The translations under genes and the position numbers were made by a program. The notes under the pieces are model-generated. The model saw only the letters and a program-made list of their open reading frames with translations, ran no database searches and was not told the DNA's origin. DNA of 64,000 nucleotides, taken from positions 124,001 through 188,000 of the forward strand of contig NZ_JAGGRI010000020.1 in the NCBI RefSeq assembly GCF_018612875.1, in the 5' to 3' direction. Positions 7,819 to 16,325 of the stretch are shown here, one piece after another. Origin of the DNA: Lysobacter sp. ISL-50 (GTDB lineage Bacteria; Pseudomonadota; Gammaproteobacteria; Xanthomonadales; Xanthomonadaceae). How positions within the stretch are numbered: the stretch's first letter is position 1; every line of letters begins with the position of its first letter.

Positions 7819-9128
7819 GCCTGCTTGTCGCCGGTTCGGCCGGGCATGGCCACGACCGGCACCGCGATCGGGCCGCTCAGGGTGAACGGCGCTGGCGCCA
7901 GCGATTCCTGCGAATTGAGCGCGTCCTCCCAGGTGACGCGGCCGCCGCTGTAACCGGCCATGCGTCCCATGATCGCGGTCAGGGTGGCTTCCGAAACCTG
8001 CTTGAGCTCGTTGAGCGGCTTGCCGCCGCGGATCGCCGCGATCAGGTCGGCGTGCTCTTGCACATACGGATCGATATCGCTCTCGGCCAGGCGCGAGTCG
8101 CGCTTCCAGGCATTGGCGCCGGTGATGACGTGCTGGTCCACGCGCGAGTTGCCGCGCGTGCCGACCAGCGCTTCGGAGATATTGTTGGCGCAGCCGTCCA
8201 TCTGCCTGCACATGCTGATCATGTGCGCGCCGCTTTCGTATTCGAAATCGGTGGCGAAATGGTCGTACACATTGCCGAACACCGAGTCGGTGCGCACTTG
8301 CCGGCCCGCCAGGCTCACCGCGCTGGCCGGATGCGCGTTCATCGCCCAGTTGACGACGTCCATGTTGTGGATGTGCTGTTCGACGATGATGTCGCCGGCC
8401 AGCCAGTTGAAGTACAGCCAGTTGCGCAGCATCCATTCGCCGTCGCTCCAGCCCGGCTTGCGGTCGACATGCCACAGGCCGCCCTGGTTCCAGTACGCGC
8501 GGGCGGCGACGATTTCGCCGATGGCGCCGTCGTGGATGCGTTTGATCGTATCGAGGTAGCCGGCCTGATGCCGGCGCTGCGTGCCGGCGGCGATCTTCAG
8601 GCCCTTGCCGTCGGCGATGTCGGACAGCGCCAGCACCTGGCGCACGCCGGGAGAATCGACGGCGATGGGCTTCTCGGTGAAGACATGCTTGCCGGCTTCG
8701 ATCGCCGCCTTGAGATGCTCGGGCCGGAACGCCGGCGGACTGGCCAGGATGACGTAGTTGATGTCCTGGGCGATGACCTTCTTGTAGGCATCGAGCCCGG
8801 AGAACTGACGTTCGGGCGGTACGCCGATCGGCTTGCCGAGCTTGGCTTCGATCGCGGCGATGCTCTTGCCCAACTGCTCCGGGAACACATCGCCGATGGC
8901 GACCACGCGCACGCCGGGCGCGGCTTCCAGGACGTTGCGCAGCGCGCCGGTACCGCGGCCGCCGGCGCCGATCAGGCCCACGCGGATTTCGTCGCTGCCG
9001 CCGGCATAGGCGCTGCCGAACACGGAGGCCAGGCCGACCGCGGCGGCGGTGCCGGCGCCTCGTTGCAGGAACTCGCGGCGCAGCGGATCGAAGGGAGGCG
9101 TTGCGTCGCGGTTGCGTTCGTCGGTCAT
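7815..9128 (-). CDS. Tat-exported Gfo/Idh/MocA-family glycoside oxidoreductase
   Basis: 437 residues. A twin-arginine signal (LRREFLQRGAGTAAAVGLA) precedes the Rossmann motif VGLIGAGGRGTGALRN. Further on are ILASPPAFRPEHL and FTEKPIAVDSPG (catalytic Lys), then HIHNMDVVNWAMNAHPASA and GTRGNSRVDQH in the C-terminal domain. Tat export in the Gfo/Idh family implies the nicotinamide cofactor is bound before transport. Exported members are thought to catalyse redox-neutral cycling at sugar C3. It is followed by thuA with a 4-nt overlap and preceded by the FGE-like gene. Probably it oxidises or activates glycosides in the periplasm. Confidence 0.9.
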   Translation of the reverse strand: MTDERNRDATPPFDPLRREFLQRGAGTAAAVGLASVFGSAYAGGSDEIRVGLIGAGGRGTGALRNVLEAAPGVRVVAIGDVFPEQLGKSIAAIEAKLGKPIGVPPERQFSGLDAYKKVIAQDINYVILASPPAFRPEHLKAAIEAGKHVFTEKPIAVDSPGVRQVLALSDIADGKGLKIAAGTQRRHQAGYLDTIKRIHDGAIGEIVAARAYWNQGGLWHVDRKPGWSDGEWMLRNWLYFNWLAGDIIVEQHIHNMDVVNWAMNAHPASAVSLAGRQVRTDSVFGNVYDHFATDFEYESGAHMISMCRQMDGCANNISEALVGTRGNSRVDQHVITGANAWKRDSRLAESDIDPYVQEHADLIAAIRGGKPLNELKQVSEATLTAIMGRMAGYSGGRVTWEDALNSQESLAPAPFTLSGPIAVPVVAMPGRTGDKQA

Positions 9129-9218
9129 GGTGCCTTTCCATGTGGGTTGCGTTGGGGTTTGTCGGTCCGCGCATTCGCGCGATAAGCGCCGAGCGGCCCG
9201 CTGCGTGTGTTTGCCGCG

Positions 9219-10235
9219 CTATTGATTGGGACTGGCGCGCGTCACCTTCGATTTGAACTGCTTCAACGCCGGCGCCTCATCCACCGCCCGCACCACGCGG
9301 AAACCCACGAAGCTGGCGTCGGTATGCCACCACACGCTCTGCGGTTCCTGCGGATCGCGGCGGCTCCAGGCCGGTTTGGAGGCGCGACGCGCGGCGCTGC
9401 GGACGTGGGCGGCATCGTCTTCGAAGGAACCGCCGCGAACCACGTGCGGATAGCGCGCCGCGCCGGGCAGGGCGACCGGGTCCTTGGCGGCCGGGCCTTT
9501 CAGCGCGGCGTAGCGTTTGGGGTCGTAGCGGTCGAGCGTCCATTCGGCGACATTGCCGTGCATGTCGTACAAGCCGAACGCGTTCGGTTTCTTGCCGCCG
9601 ACGCGATGCGGCGCGCTGTTGGCGTTGCCGGCATGCCACGCGCTCGCGTCGAGCGATGCGGCGTCCGCGCCCGACGACCACGGCGAGGCGGTGCCGGCGC
9701 GGGCCGCGTATTCCCATTCGGCCTCGGTCGGCAGGCGATAGCGATGCCCGGTCTTCGCCGACAGCCAGCGGCAATACTCGGTGGCCGCATGCCAGGTCAT
9801 GCCGATGGCGGGCTGGCGGCCTTTGCCGAATCCCCAGGATTCGTCGGCATACGGCGGCGTCGGCCCGGTCACCGCATCGGCGGGCGCGTCGGCGCCTTTG
9901 CTCAGCTTCGGCGCGAGCTTGCGGAATTGGTCGTACTCGTCCCAGGTGACTTCGTACTTGCTCATCCAGAACGCGCCGACCGCGACGTCGGCCTGCGGGC
10001 CCTCATCGGGCTCGCGTCCGGATTCCGACGCAGGGCTGCCCATGCGGTAACGGCCGGCGGGTATCGGCAGCATGTCGAAGCCGATGCCGGTGCCCGCCAG
10101 CGACTCGGTATACGCCTTGAAATCGGCCGGCGGGCCTTTGGCGAAGGCCGGCGCGCCGATCGGCAGCAGAGATGGCACGAGTGCGGCAAGGCCCAGCGCG
10201 GCCGCCGTCGAAATCGTAAGTCGACGCATGTGCAT
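9219..10235 (-). CDS. Formylglycine-generating-enzyme-like (SUMF1) secreted protein without the catalytic cysteines
   Basis: 338 residues. A signal peptide (TISTAAALGLAALVPSLL) precedes a SUMF1/FGE-sulfatase domain: IPAGRYRMGSP, SKYEVTWDEYDQF, YRLPTEAEWEYAARAG, NAFGLYDMHGNVAEWT, VVRGGSFEDD and FVGFRVVRA. True FGE needs two copper-binding cysteines just after the GGS segment. Here that stretch reads EDDAAHVRSAARRASK and has none, so sulfatase maturation is unlikely, and no sulfatase gene is present. Its role in the sugar operon is unknown. A perfect 16-bp palindrome ends 8 nt before this start codon. ATG at 10229 is an alternative start. Confidence 0.85.
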   Translation of the reverse strand: MHMRRLTISTAAALGLAALVPSLLPIGAPAFAKGPPADFKAYTESLAGTGIGFDMLPIPAGRYRMGSPASESGREPDEGPQADVAVGAFWMSKYEVTWDEYDQFRKLAPKLSKGADAPADAVTGPTPPYADESWGFGKGRQPAIGMTWHAATEYCRWLSAKTGHRYRLPTEAEWEYAARAGTASPWSSGADAASLDASAWHAGNANSAPHRVGGKKPNAFGLYDMHGNVAEWTLDRYDPKRYAALKGPAAKDPVALPGAARYPHVVRGGSFEDDAAHVRSAARRASKPAWSRRDPQEPQSVWWHTDASFVGFRVVRAVDEAPALKQFKSKVTRASPNQ

Positions 10236-10242
10236 CCATTGA

Positions 10243-10258
10243 TTTAGATCGATCTAAA
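10243..10258. promoter_or_regulatory. 16-bp palindromic operator, LacI-type
   Basis: The sequence TTTAGATCGATCTAAA is a perfect inverted repeat with a central CG, the hallmark of LacI/GalR-family operators. It lies just upstream of the FGE-like gene start and within the 140-bp gap that separates this gene from the subunit 3 gene. A repressor bound here would block an internal promoter feeding the downstream half of the operon. No regulator gene is seen in the window, so this is inference from symmetry and position. Confidence 0.55.
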
Positions 10259-10375
10259 CTGAACTTGCCCCAGGGGTACGAGGATGTCAATTTGCACTGC
10301 ATCATCGTCGCGGTCGCTCGTCCGGGTCGCCGCCGCGCGCAGTTGTTTGGCTGCGGCGAGCGAGCGGATCGCGGA

Positions 10376-11023
10376 TCAGAACGCGCGGCTCGTCTCCGTG
10401 GCCCAGGTCTTGCCATTGCCCGCCTGCGCCAGCGGCACGCAGGCGTGATACGCGCCCGGAATCGGGCGGTACTGCAACACCTGTGTGGCGCCGGGTTCGG
10501 AGGTGAAGTAACCGAGCAAGGTCAGCTCTTTCATGATGAGGATGAAAGGGCGATGCCGTTGGGCGCGGGGCAGGGTGGACTCATCCTCCGCCTTGACGGC
10601 CGGATCGTGCACCTGTTTCACCGCCGCCGCGCGCAGCGCCGGTTCCAGTTCGAGAAAGCCGCGCCCATGTTCGCGCTTGGCCTGGGTTTCGAAGTCCGCA
10701 AGTCCGGCGACGAAGCGCGCCTGATCCTCCTTCGGGTAGACATCCTTCAACATCTTGTCGATGAAGGCCGCAATGCCGACATCCTTCGCGCCCGGCGTGT
10801 CGGTGCGCGGGATCATGATCTCGGCGACTTCCGCCACCAGCGCGGCCTGCGCCTGGGTCAGGAAGATCGGCTTCCATTCGGCATTCTTGCCCGGCTCGGC
10901 GGACGTGCCCGGCTCGGCCGAGCAGCCGGCGAGCACGCCCAGAATGGCCGGCGCCGAAACCGCGCCGCCCATCAGCAAGGCCACGCGGCGTATCGCCTCG
11001 CGGCGGTTGAGGTCGGTCGTCAT
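10376..11023 (-). CDS. Gluconate 2-dehydrogenase subunit 3-family lipoprotein (small subunit of glycoside dehydrogenase)
   Basis: 215 residues. The N-terminus has a twin-arginine motif (NRREAIRRVALLMGG) and a lipobox (GVLAGC), so it is probably a Tat-exported lipoprotein. The body is a gluconate_2-dh3 domain: LTQAQAALVAEVAEIMIPR, TDTPGAKDVGIAAFIDKML and the C-terminal YHACVPL. Such subunits chaperone or anchor the FAD-containing GMC subunit, encoded immediately upstream with a 4-nt overlap, in glucoside 3-dehydrogenase-like complexes. Electrons would go to a cytochrome c or quinone, whose gene is not in the window. Confidence 0.87.
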   Translation of the reverse strand: MTTDLNRREAIRRVALLMGGAVSAPAILGVLAGCSAEPGTSAEPGKNAEWKPIFLTQAQAALVAEVAEIMIPRTDTPGAKDVGIAAFIDKMLKDVYPKEDQARFVAGLADFETQAKREHGRGFLELEPALRAAAVKQVHDPAVKAEDESTLPRAQRHRPFILIMKELTLLGYFTSEPGATQVLQYRPIPGAYHACVPLAQAGNGKTWATETSRAF

Positions 11024-12705
11024 AGGTTCATCCGCTTGAGTTCCTGCACGGCGTGATCGGCGGCGCGCGAGGTCAACGCCATGTAGGTGAGCGAGGGGTT
11101 CTGGCAGGCCGAGGAGGTCATGCAGGAACCGTCGGTGACATAGACGTTCTTGCAGGCATGCACCTGGTTCCAGGCATTGAGCACGGAGGTTTTCGGATCA
11201 CGGCCCATGCGCGCGGTGCCCATCTCATGGATGCCCATGCCCAGATCGTCGGCGTTGTCGTACTCGCGCACGTTCTTGAATCCCGCCGCGTCCAGCATGG
11301 TCGCGGCTTCCGCCGCCATGTCCTTGCGCATCCTGGTTTCGTTCTCGCGCATTCCGGCATCGAATTCCAGCACCGGAAGCCCGTGCTTGTCCTTGCGCGT
11401 GCGATCGAAGACGACGCGATTGTCGTGATACGGAAGAGTTTCGCCGAAACCGACCAGCCGCATGCCCCACGGCCCGGGCTGCGCGGCCTTGGTCTTCAGG
11501 TCCGCGCCCAGCGTGGGATCTTCCATGAGCCGGGTCCATCCCGATCGTCCCGCGCCGCCCTGGTACCCGAAGCCGCGCAGGTACGAGCGCTTGTCCTTGC
11601 CGATGTTGACGAAGCGCGGGATGTAGATGCCGTTGGGACGCTGGCCGCTGTAGTACTGATCGTCGAAGCCTTCGACCTGCGCGGTGGCGCCGATGCCCAG
11701 GTGATGATCCATGATGTTGCAGCCCAGCTCGCCGCTGTCGTTGCCGAACCCTTCCGGAAAACGGCTGGAGACCGAGTTCATCAGGATCGAGGTGGAGCCG
11801 AACGTCGACGCGCACAGGAAGATCACCTTGGCGTGGAATTCCATCTGCTGGTTGGTTTCCGCATCGAGCACGCGCACGCCGCTGGCGCGGTCGTTCTTCG
11901 CGTCATGGATAAGCTCATAGACGATCGAATTGGGCCGCAGCGTCATGTTTCCGGTTTTCTCCGCCGCCGGCAGCGTGCTGGAGTTGCTGCTGAAGTAAGC
12001 CCCGAACGGACAGCCGCGAACGCACAGGTTGCGATACTGGCAGGTGCCGCGCTGCGGGCTGTGGGCGAGGGGAGCGGTGAGATTCGCGGTCCGGCCGATG
12101 GTCATCGCGCGCCCCATCTTGCTCGCGATCGCCTCCTTCAGATGCATCTCGACGCAGTTCAAGGCCATGGGCGGCAGGAACTTGCCGTCCGGCAGTTGCG
12201 CGTAGCCTTCGGCCTGGCCGCTCACGCCGATGAAACTCTCCGCGCGGTCGTACCACGGCGCTAGGTCTTCGTAGCGGATCGGCCAGTCGACGGCGATGTC
12301 TTCCTTCGCGTTCGCCTCGAAGTCCATCGGACTCCAGCGATACGACTGCCGGCCCCACATGATGGAACGGCCGCCGACGTGATAGCCGCGCACCCAGCCG
12401 AAAGGCTTCTTCTCGATGTAGGGATAGTCGGTGTCGTTGACGAACCAGTGCTTGTTCGCCTGCGTCAGCACGCCGGCGCGTTGCGTAACCATCTGGTGCT
12501 GGAGATCGTCCTGCGTGGGGCGGCCGGCATAGGGCAGCTCCCAGATCTGTTCGAGCGCGGTAGGGTACTCGCCGTGCTTCACCATGCGCCCGCGATCGAG
12601 CACCAGGGTTTTCAATCCCTTCTCGGTGAGCTCCTTCGCGGCCCATCCACCGCTGATCCCGGTTCCGACCACGATTGCGTCAAAGAAATTGTTCTCGGCT
12701 GGCAT
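11020..12705 (-). CDS. GMC-family FAD oxidoreductase, catalytic subunit (glucoside 3-dehydrogenase-like)
   Basis: 561 residues. FAD motif VVGTGISGGWAAKEL near residue 11, GGRSIMWGRQSYRW near 110, a Cys-rich stretch CQYRNLCVRGCPFGAYF in the middle, and the GMC C-terminal domain with GIHEMGTARMG and VYVTDGSCMTSSACQNPSLT. The HEMGT His and downstream Asn match the catalytic pair of this family. Periplasmic location is inferred because the partner subunit is Tat-exported and could carry it across. Likely reaction: oxidation of a glycoside C3 hydroxyl to a 3-keto sugar. First gene of the long minus-strand operon, divergent from the second catabolic operon. Confidence 0.88.
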   Translation of the reverse strand: MPAENNFFDAIVVGTGISGGWAAKELTEKGLKTLVLDRGRMVKHGEYPTALEQIWELPYAGRPTQDDLQHQMVTQRAGVLTQANKHWFVNDTDYPYIEKKPFGWVRGYHVGGRSIMWGRQSYRWSPMDFEANAKEDIAVDWPIRYEDLAPWYDRAESFIGVSGQAEGYAQLPDGKFLPPMALNCVEMHLKEAIASKMGRAMTIGRTANLTAPLAHSPQRGTCQYRNLCVRGCPFGAYFSSNSSTLPAAEKTGNMTLRPNSIVYELIHDAKNDRASGVRVLDAETNQQMEFHAKVIFLCASTFGSTSILMNSVSSRFPEGFGNDSGELGCNIMDHHLGIGATAQVEGFDDQYYSGQRPNGIYIPRFVNIGKDKRSYLRGFGYQGGAGRSGWTRLMEDPTLGADLKTKAAQPGPWGMRLVGFGETLPYHDNRVVFDRTRKDKHGLPVLEFDAGMRENETRMRKDMAAEAATMLDAAGFKNVREYDNADDLGMGIHEMGTARMGRDPKTSVLNAWNQVHACKNVYVTDGSCMTSSACQNPSLTYMALTSRAADHAVQELKRMNL

Positions 12706-12833
12706 ACCACGCTTCCCCCGCTGGCTCGACCAGGACTCTACCGCGAAAAGTAGGTAGCATCGAAACGCCTGTCACAAGGCGTGTCACGATCGACAGGTGA
12801 TGCCTACACGTTGTCGCAATGCAGCATCGCTTG

Positions 12834-12889
12834 TTGAATTCCAGTCCTGACATTTTTTGGATTTTTTTGAATTCCGGCCCTGACATTTT
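12834..12889. repeat. Two direct repeats of about 23 bp, 33-bp period, in the divergent promoter region
   Basis: Two copies of a sequence starting TTGAATTCC and continuing (A/G)G(T/C)CCTGACATTTT lie at 12834-12856 and 12867-12889, separated by a T-rich spacer. They sit between the divergent GMC gene (start 12705) and the TIM-barrel gene (start 12909), ending 19 nt before the latter. A 33-bp period is three helical turns, so they could be paired regulator sites. They could also be a short tandem duplication without function. Confidence 0.5.
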
Positions 12890-12908
12890 CTGACATAGGC
12901 AGAACACC

Positions 12909-13811
12909 ATGCTGACTCGACGTGCCTTTCTCCAAAACGGTTCGCTTGCGCTTGTGGCGATGATGTCCCCGAATGCCTTCGCCGCGAAACCGCGCACCGG
13001 GCCGCTGGGCAAGCCGGTCGGACTGCAGTTGTGGACGATCCGCGACGACGTCGCGAAGGACCTGCCGGCGGCCTTGAAGGCGGTCGCCGCGATCGGATAC
13101 GGCGAGGTCGAGTTCGCAGGGATACCCAAGGCGCCCGCCGCCGAGGTGCGGACGATGCTTCGCGACAACGGCCTGACCGCGCCCAGCATGCACTGCGGCA
13201 TGACCGACGCACAGACGGATCTGCAGCAGCGCATCGACTTCGCGCAGGCCGTCGGCGCGCGCTACATCATGATCTCGTTTCCCTCGACCGCCGATGCGCG
13301 CTTCAAGGACGGCAATGCGCTCGCCGCCGGCATGACGCTGGACGACTGGAAATGGAACGCCGAGCAGCTCAACCGCATAGGCGAGCTCACCCGCAAGGCG
13401 GGCATCACCTGCGGCTATCACAACCACAATATGGAATTCCGCTCGTTCGACGGCGTGGTGGCCTACGACGAACTGCTGCGGCTGACCGATCCGAAGCTGG
13501 TGACGATGGAGCTCGACATCGGCTGGGTCGTCACCGCCGGCGCCGATCCGCTGAAGTTGCTCACCCGTCATGCCGATCGTATTTCGGCGCTGCACATCAA
13601 GGACGTGCGCAAGGCCGCGAAGACGCTGGTCGATCGCGTCGACGCCCAGACCACCGAGGTCGGCAAAGGCCGCGTGGACTGGCCGAAGCTGTTCGCCGCC
13701 ATGGACCCGCAGCGCATCCGCCATTGCTTCGTCGAGCAGGAGAATTTCGAACGGCCCGCGCTGGAAAGCGCGAAGCTCAGTTTCGATTACCTGAGCCATC
13801 TGAAAGCGTGA
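12909..13811 (+). CDS. Tat-exported TIM-barrel sugar isomerase/epimerase
   Basis: 300 residues. A twin-arginine signal (MLTRRAFLQNGSLALVAMM) is followed by an AP-endonuclease-2-type TIM barrel: LQLWTIRDDVAKDLPAALK, VEFAGIPKAPAAEV, CGYHNHNMEF (metal-binding His/Asn), VTMELDIGWVV, LHIKDVRK and CFVEQENFERPAL (terminal Glu). Homologues in glycoside 3-oxidation loci isomerise or eliminate from 3-keto sugars; the specific role is inferred. First gene of the plus-strand operon, with the GMC gene 17 bp downstream. It resembles the Tat-exported TIM barrel at 702-1628 in design, giving the two operons matching components. Confidence 0.88.
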   Translation: MLTRRAFLQNGSLALVAMMSPNAFAAKPRTGPLGKPVGLQLWTIRDDVAKDLPAALKAVAAIGYGEVEFAGIPKAPAAEVRTMLRDNGLTAPSMHCGMTDAQTDLQQRIDFAQAVGARYIMISFPSTADARFKDGNALAAGMTLDDWKWNAEQLNRIGELTRKAGITCGYHNHNMEFRSFDGVVAYDELLRLTDPKLVTMELDIGWVVTAGADPLKLLTRHADRISALHIKDVRKAAKTLVDRVDAQTTEVGKGRVDWPKLFAAMDPQRIRHCFVEQENFERPALESAKLSFDYLSHLKA

Positions 13812-13828
13812 CGCGCTGAGGTCATACC

Positions 13829-15631
13829 GTGCCTTTCCTGACCGCAAGCGCCATCAAACAAACCTATGACGTGATCGTGGTGGGCTCCGGTGCCGCCGGA
13901 GGGCAGAGCGCGTACACGCTGTGCATGGACGGCGCCAAGGTGTTGATGCTCGAAGCCGGGCGCAACTACACGCCGGCGACCGAAACCCCGATGTTCCAGA
14001 CTCCGGACCAGGCGCCGCTGGGCGGCGTCGACACGCCGGAAAAGGCCTTCGGCTTTTTTGACGCCACCGTCGACGGCGGCTGGCAGGTGCCAGGCGAGCC
14101 CTACGTCAACACGCGGCGCGACGATGCCGGCCGGTTCGACTGGTGGCGCGCCCGCATGCTCGGCGGCCGCACCAATCACTGGGGGCGGATCTCGCTGCGC
14201 AACGGGCCTTACGACTTCAAGCCCTACAGCCGCGACGGCCTGGGCTTCGACTGGCCGATCGATTACGCCGATGTGGCGCCGTATTACGACAAGGTCGAGA
14301 TGCTGATCGGCGTGTACGGCGACAACGACGGCCTGGAGAACACGCCCGATTCGCCTGCCGGCGTATTGCTGCCGCCGCCCAAGCCCAGGGTCAGCGATCT
14401 GCTGGTGCAGCAGCGCGCCGGGCGCCTGGGTGTTCCGGTGATCGCCGGGCATCGCGCGGTGCTGACGCGGCGCCTGGATGCGGACAACCTGCCGGCGAAG
14501 CTGCATCCGGGCAACCCCGAGGCGCAGCGGATTTTGCGCGAGGCGATGCTGCGCCGCGCCGCCTGCTGGTGGGCGACGCCCTGCGGCCGCGGCTGCTCGA
14601 CCGGCGCCAACTACCAGTCGACCACCGTGCACCTGCCGCCGGCGCTGGCGACCGGCCGGCTCGACATCGTCTGCAACGCCATGGTGCGCGAAGTCGTGCT
14701 GGGCGCGAACGGCAAGGCCGACGGCGTGCGCTTCATCGACAAGACCAGCGGCAAGGAATTCGCCGCCTCCGGGCGCGTGGTGGTGCTGGCCGCCAGCGCC
14801 TGCGAATCGGCGCGGATTCTGCTCAATTCCAAATCCACTTCGTTTCCCGATGGCCTGGCCAATTCCAGCGGCAAGGTCGGCCGTTACGTGATGGATACCG
14901 TCGGCGCCGACCTGGTCGGGCAGGTTCCGATCCTGGAGAACCTGCCGCTGCACAACGAGGATGGCGCCGACGGCGGCCACATGTACACGCCGTGGTGGCT
15001 CTACAAGGAGCAACTGGCCGGCAAGCTGGGTTTCGCTCGCGGTTATCACATCGAGTTCGGCGGCGGCCGGCGCATGCCCGGCCCGGGCACCGGCGCCAAG
15101 CTCGAATGGCTCACCGGCGGCAGCTACGGACTGAAGTTCAAGCAGGACGTACGCCGCTACTACGGTTCCTTCGTCGGCTTCGCCGGCCGCGGCGAGATGA
15201 TTCCGAACGAAAATTCGTACTGCGAGATCGATCCGCAAGTGAAGGACAAGTGGGGCATCCCGGTGCTGCGCTTCCACTGGCAGTGGTCCGAACACGAGAA
15301 CCGCCAGGCCGCGCACATGCAACGCACCTTCGCCGACATCATCACCGCGATGGGCGGACGCGTGCAGGGCAAGGTCGAGACCGACGGCGCCAAGGCCATC
15401 GCCCCCGGCGGTTCGATCATCCACGAACTGGGTGGCGCGATCATGGGCAATGATCCGAAAACCTCCGTCACCGATCGCTGGTGCCGGACCTGGGACGTGG
15501 ACAATCTCTACATCACCGACGGCGCCGTGTTCGCGTCCAATGCCGACAAGAACCCGACGCTGACCATCATGGCGCTGGCCTGGCGCGCCTGCGACCACAT
15601 CCTGGCGCGCATGCGCCGCAAGGAGCTCTGA
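13829..15631 (+). CDS. GMC-family FAD oxidoreductase, catalytic subunit (second copy)
   Basis: 600 residues. FAD motif VIVVGSGAAGGQSAYTL at the start, LGGRTNHWGRISLRNG near residue 115, CWWATPCGRGCSTGANY mid-protein and the C-terminal HELGGAIMGNDP with YITDGAVFASNADKNPTLT. It has the same architecture as the GMC at 11020-12705, but the sequence is clearly diverged, so it is a paralogue rather than a recent copy. It overlaps the subunit 3 start by one base (TGATG), implying coupled translation of the two subunits. Expected to oxidise a glycoside hydroxyl in the periplasm. Confidence 0.88.
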   Translation: MPFLTASAIKQTYDVIVVGSGAAGGQSAYTLCMDGAKVLMLEAGRNYTPATETPMFQTPDQAPLGGVDTPEKAFGFFDATVDGGWQVPGEPYVNTRRDDAGRFDWWRARMLGGRTNHWGRISLRNGPYDFKPYSRDGLGFDWPIDYADVAPYYDKVEMLIGVYGDNDGLENTPDSPAGVLLPPPKPRVSDLLVQQRAGRLGVPVIAGHRAVLTRRLDADNLPAKLHPGNPEAQRILREAMLRRAACWWATPCGRGCSTGANYQSTTVHLPPALATGRLDIVCNAMVREVVLGANGKADGVRFIDKTSGKEFAASGRVVVLAASACESARILLNSKSTSFPDGLANSSGKVGRYVMDTVGADLVGQVPILENLPLHNEDGADGGHMYTPWWLYKEQLAGKLGFARGYHIEFGGGRRMPGPGTGAKLEWLTGGSYGLKFKQDVRRYYGSFVGFAGRGEMIPNENSYCEIDPQVKDKWGIPVLRFHWQWSEHENRQAAHMQRTFADIITAMGGRVQGKVETDGAKAIAPGGSIIHELGGAIMGNDPKTSVTDRWCRTWDVDNLYITDGAVFASNADKNPTLTIMALAWRACDHILARMRRKEL

Positions 15632-16260
15632 TGGACCGCCGCACGTCGCTGAAGTGGATGTTGAGCGCGGCCAGCGCGCTGCCGCTGTTGCAGCTGGCCG
15701 GCTGCAGTTCCGATCTGCCGCCGCCCAGGCTGCCGTCGGGCGTGGGCTACGGCACCGATCCGGATCTGCTCAAGACTTACGGCCCCGGTTCGGTCTGGCC
15801 GCTGACACTGGACGAACGCCAGCGGCGCATCGCCACCGCGCTGTGCAGCCTGATCGTTCCGGACGAACCCGATGCGCCGGGCGCGGTCGCGGTCGGCGTG
15901 GTCGATTTCATCAATGAATGGGTCAGCGCGCCGTATCCGCGGCAGGTCAAGGATCGCAAATTGATCCTGGCCGGATTCGACTGGCTGGACGAGCAGGCGG
16001 AGCAGCGCTTTTCGCGCAGCTTCGGCGAATCGGTCGAGAGCCAGCGCACCGCGATCTGCGACGACATCTGTTATCTGCCCCGCGCACGCGCCGAGTTCAA
16101 GCAAGCCGCGCGGTTCTTCGCCCGTTATCGCGATCTGACCATCGGCGGGTTCTGCACATCGCCGCAAGGGCGGAACTACCTGGGTTACGTCGGCAACGTG
16201 CCGATGGCCAGCTTCGAAGGCCCGCCGCCGGAAGTGCTCAAACTCGTGGGAGTGGGCTGA
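15631..16260 (+). CDS. Gluconate 2-dehydrogenase subunit 3-family lipoprotein (second copy)
   Basis: 209 residues starting at the ATG that shares one base with the GMC stop. The N-terminus has DRRTSLKWMLS (twin arginine) and a lipobox LAGC at about residue 24, predicting a Tat-exported lipoprotein. The gluconate_2-dh3 domain includes LTLDERQRRIATALCSLIVP, VGVVDFINEWVSAPYPRQV and the tail GGFCTSPQGRNYLGYVGNVP. It would partner the upstream GMC subunit. A 65-bp gap leads to the DUF1080 gene in the same operon. Confidence 0.87.
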   Translation: MDRRTSLKWMLSAASALPLLQLAGCSSDLPPPRLPSGVGYGTDPDLLKTYGPGSVWPLTLDERQRRIATALCSLIVPDEPDAPGAVAVGVVDFINEWVSAPYPRQVKDRKLILAGFDWLDEQAEQRFSRSFGESVESQRTAICDDICYLPRARAEFKQAARFFARYRDLTIGGFCTSPQGRNYLGYVGNVPMASFEGPPPEVLKLVGVG

Positions 16261-16325
16261 TGGCGCCGATCATACGTCGCGATTTCCCGCCGGCCGCGCG
16301 CCGGTCTGCCTGGAGGACACACCGC

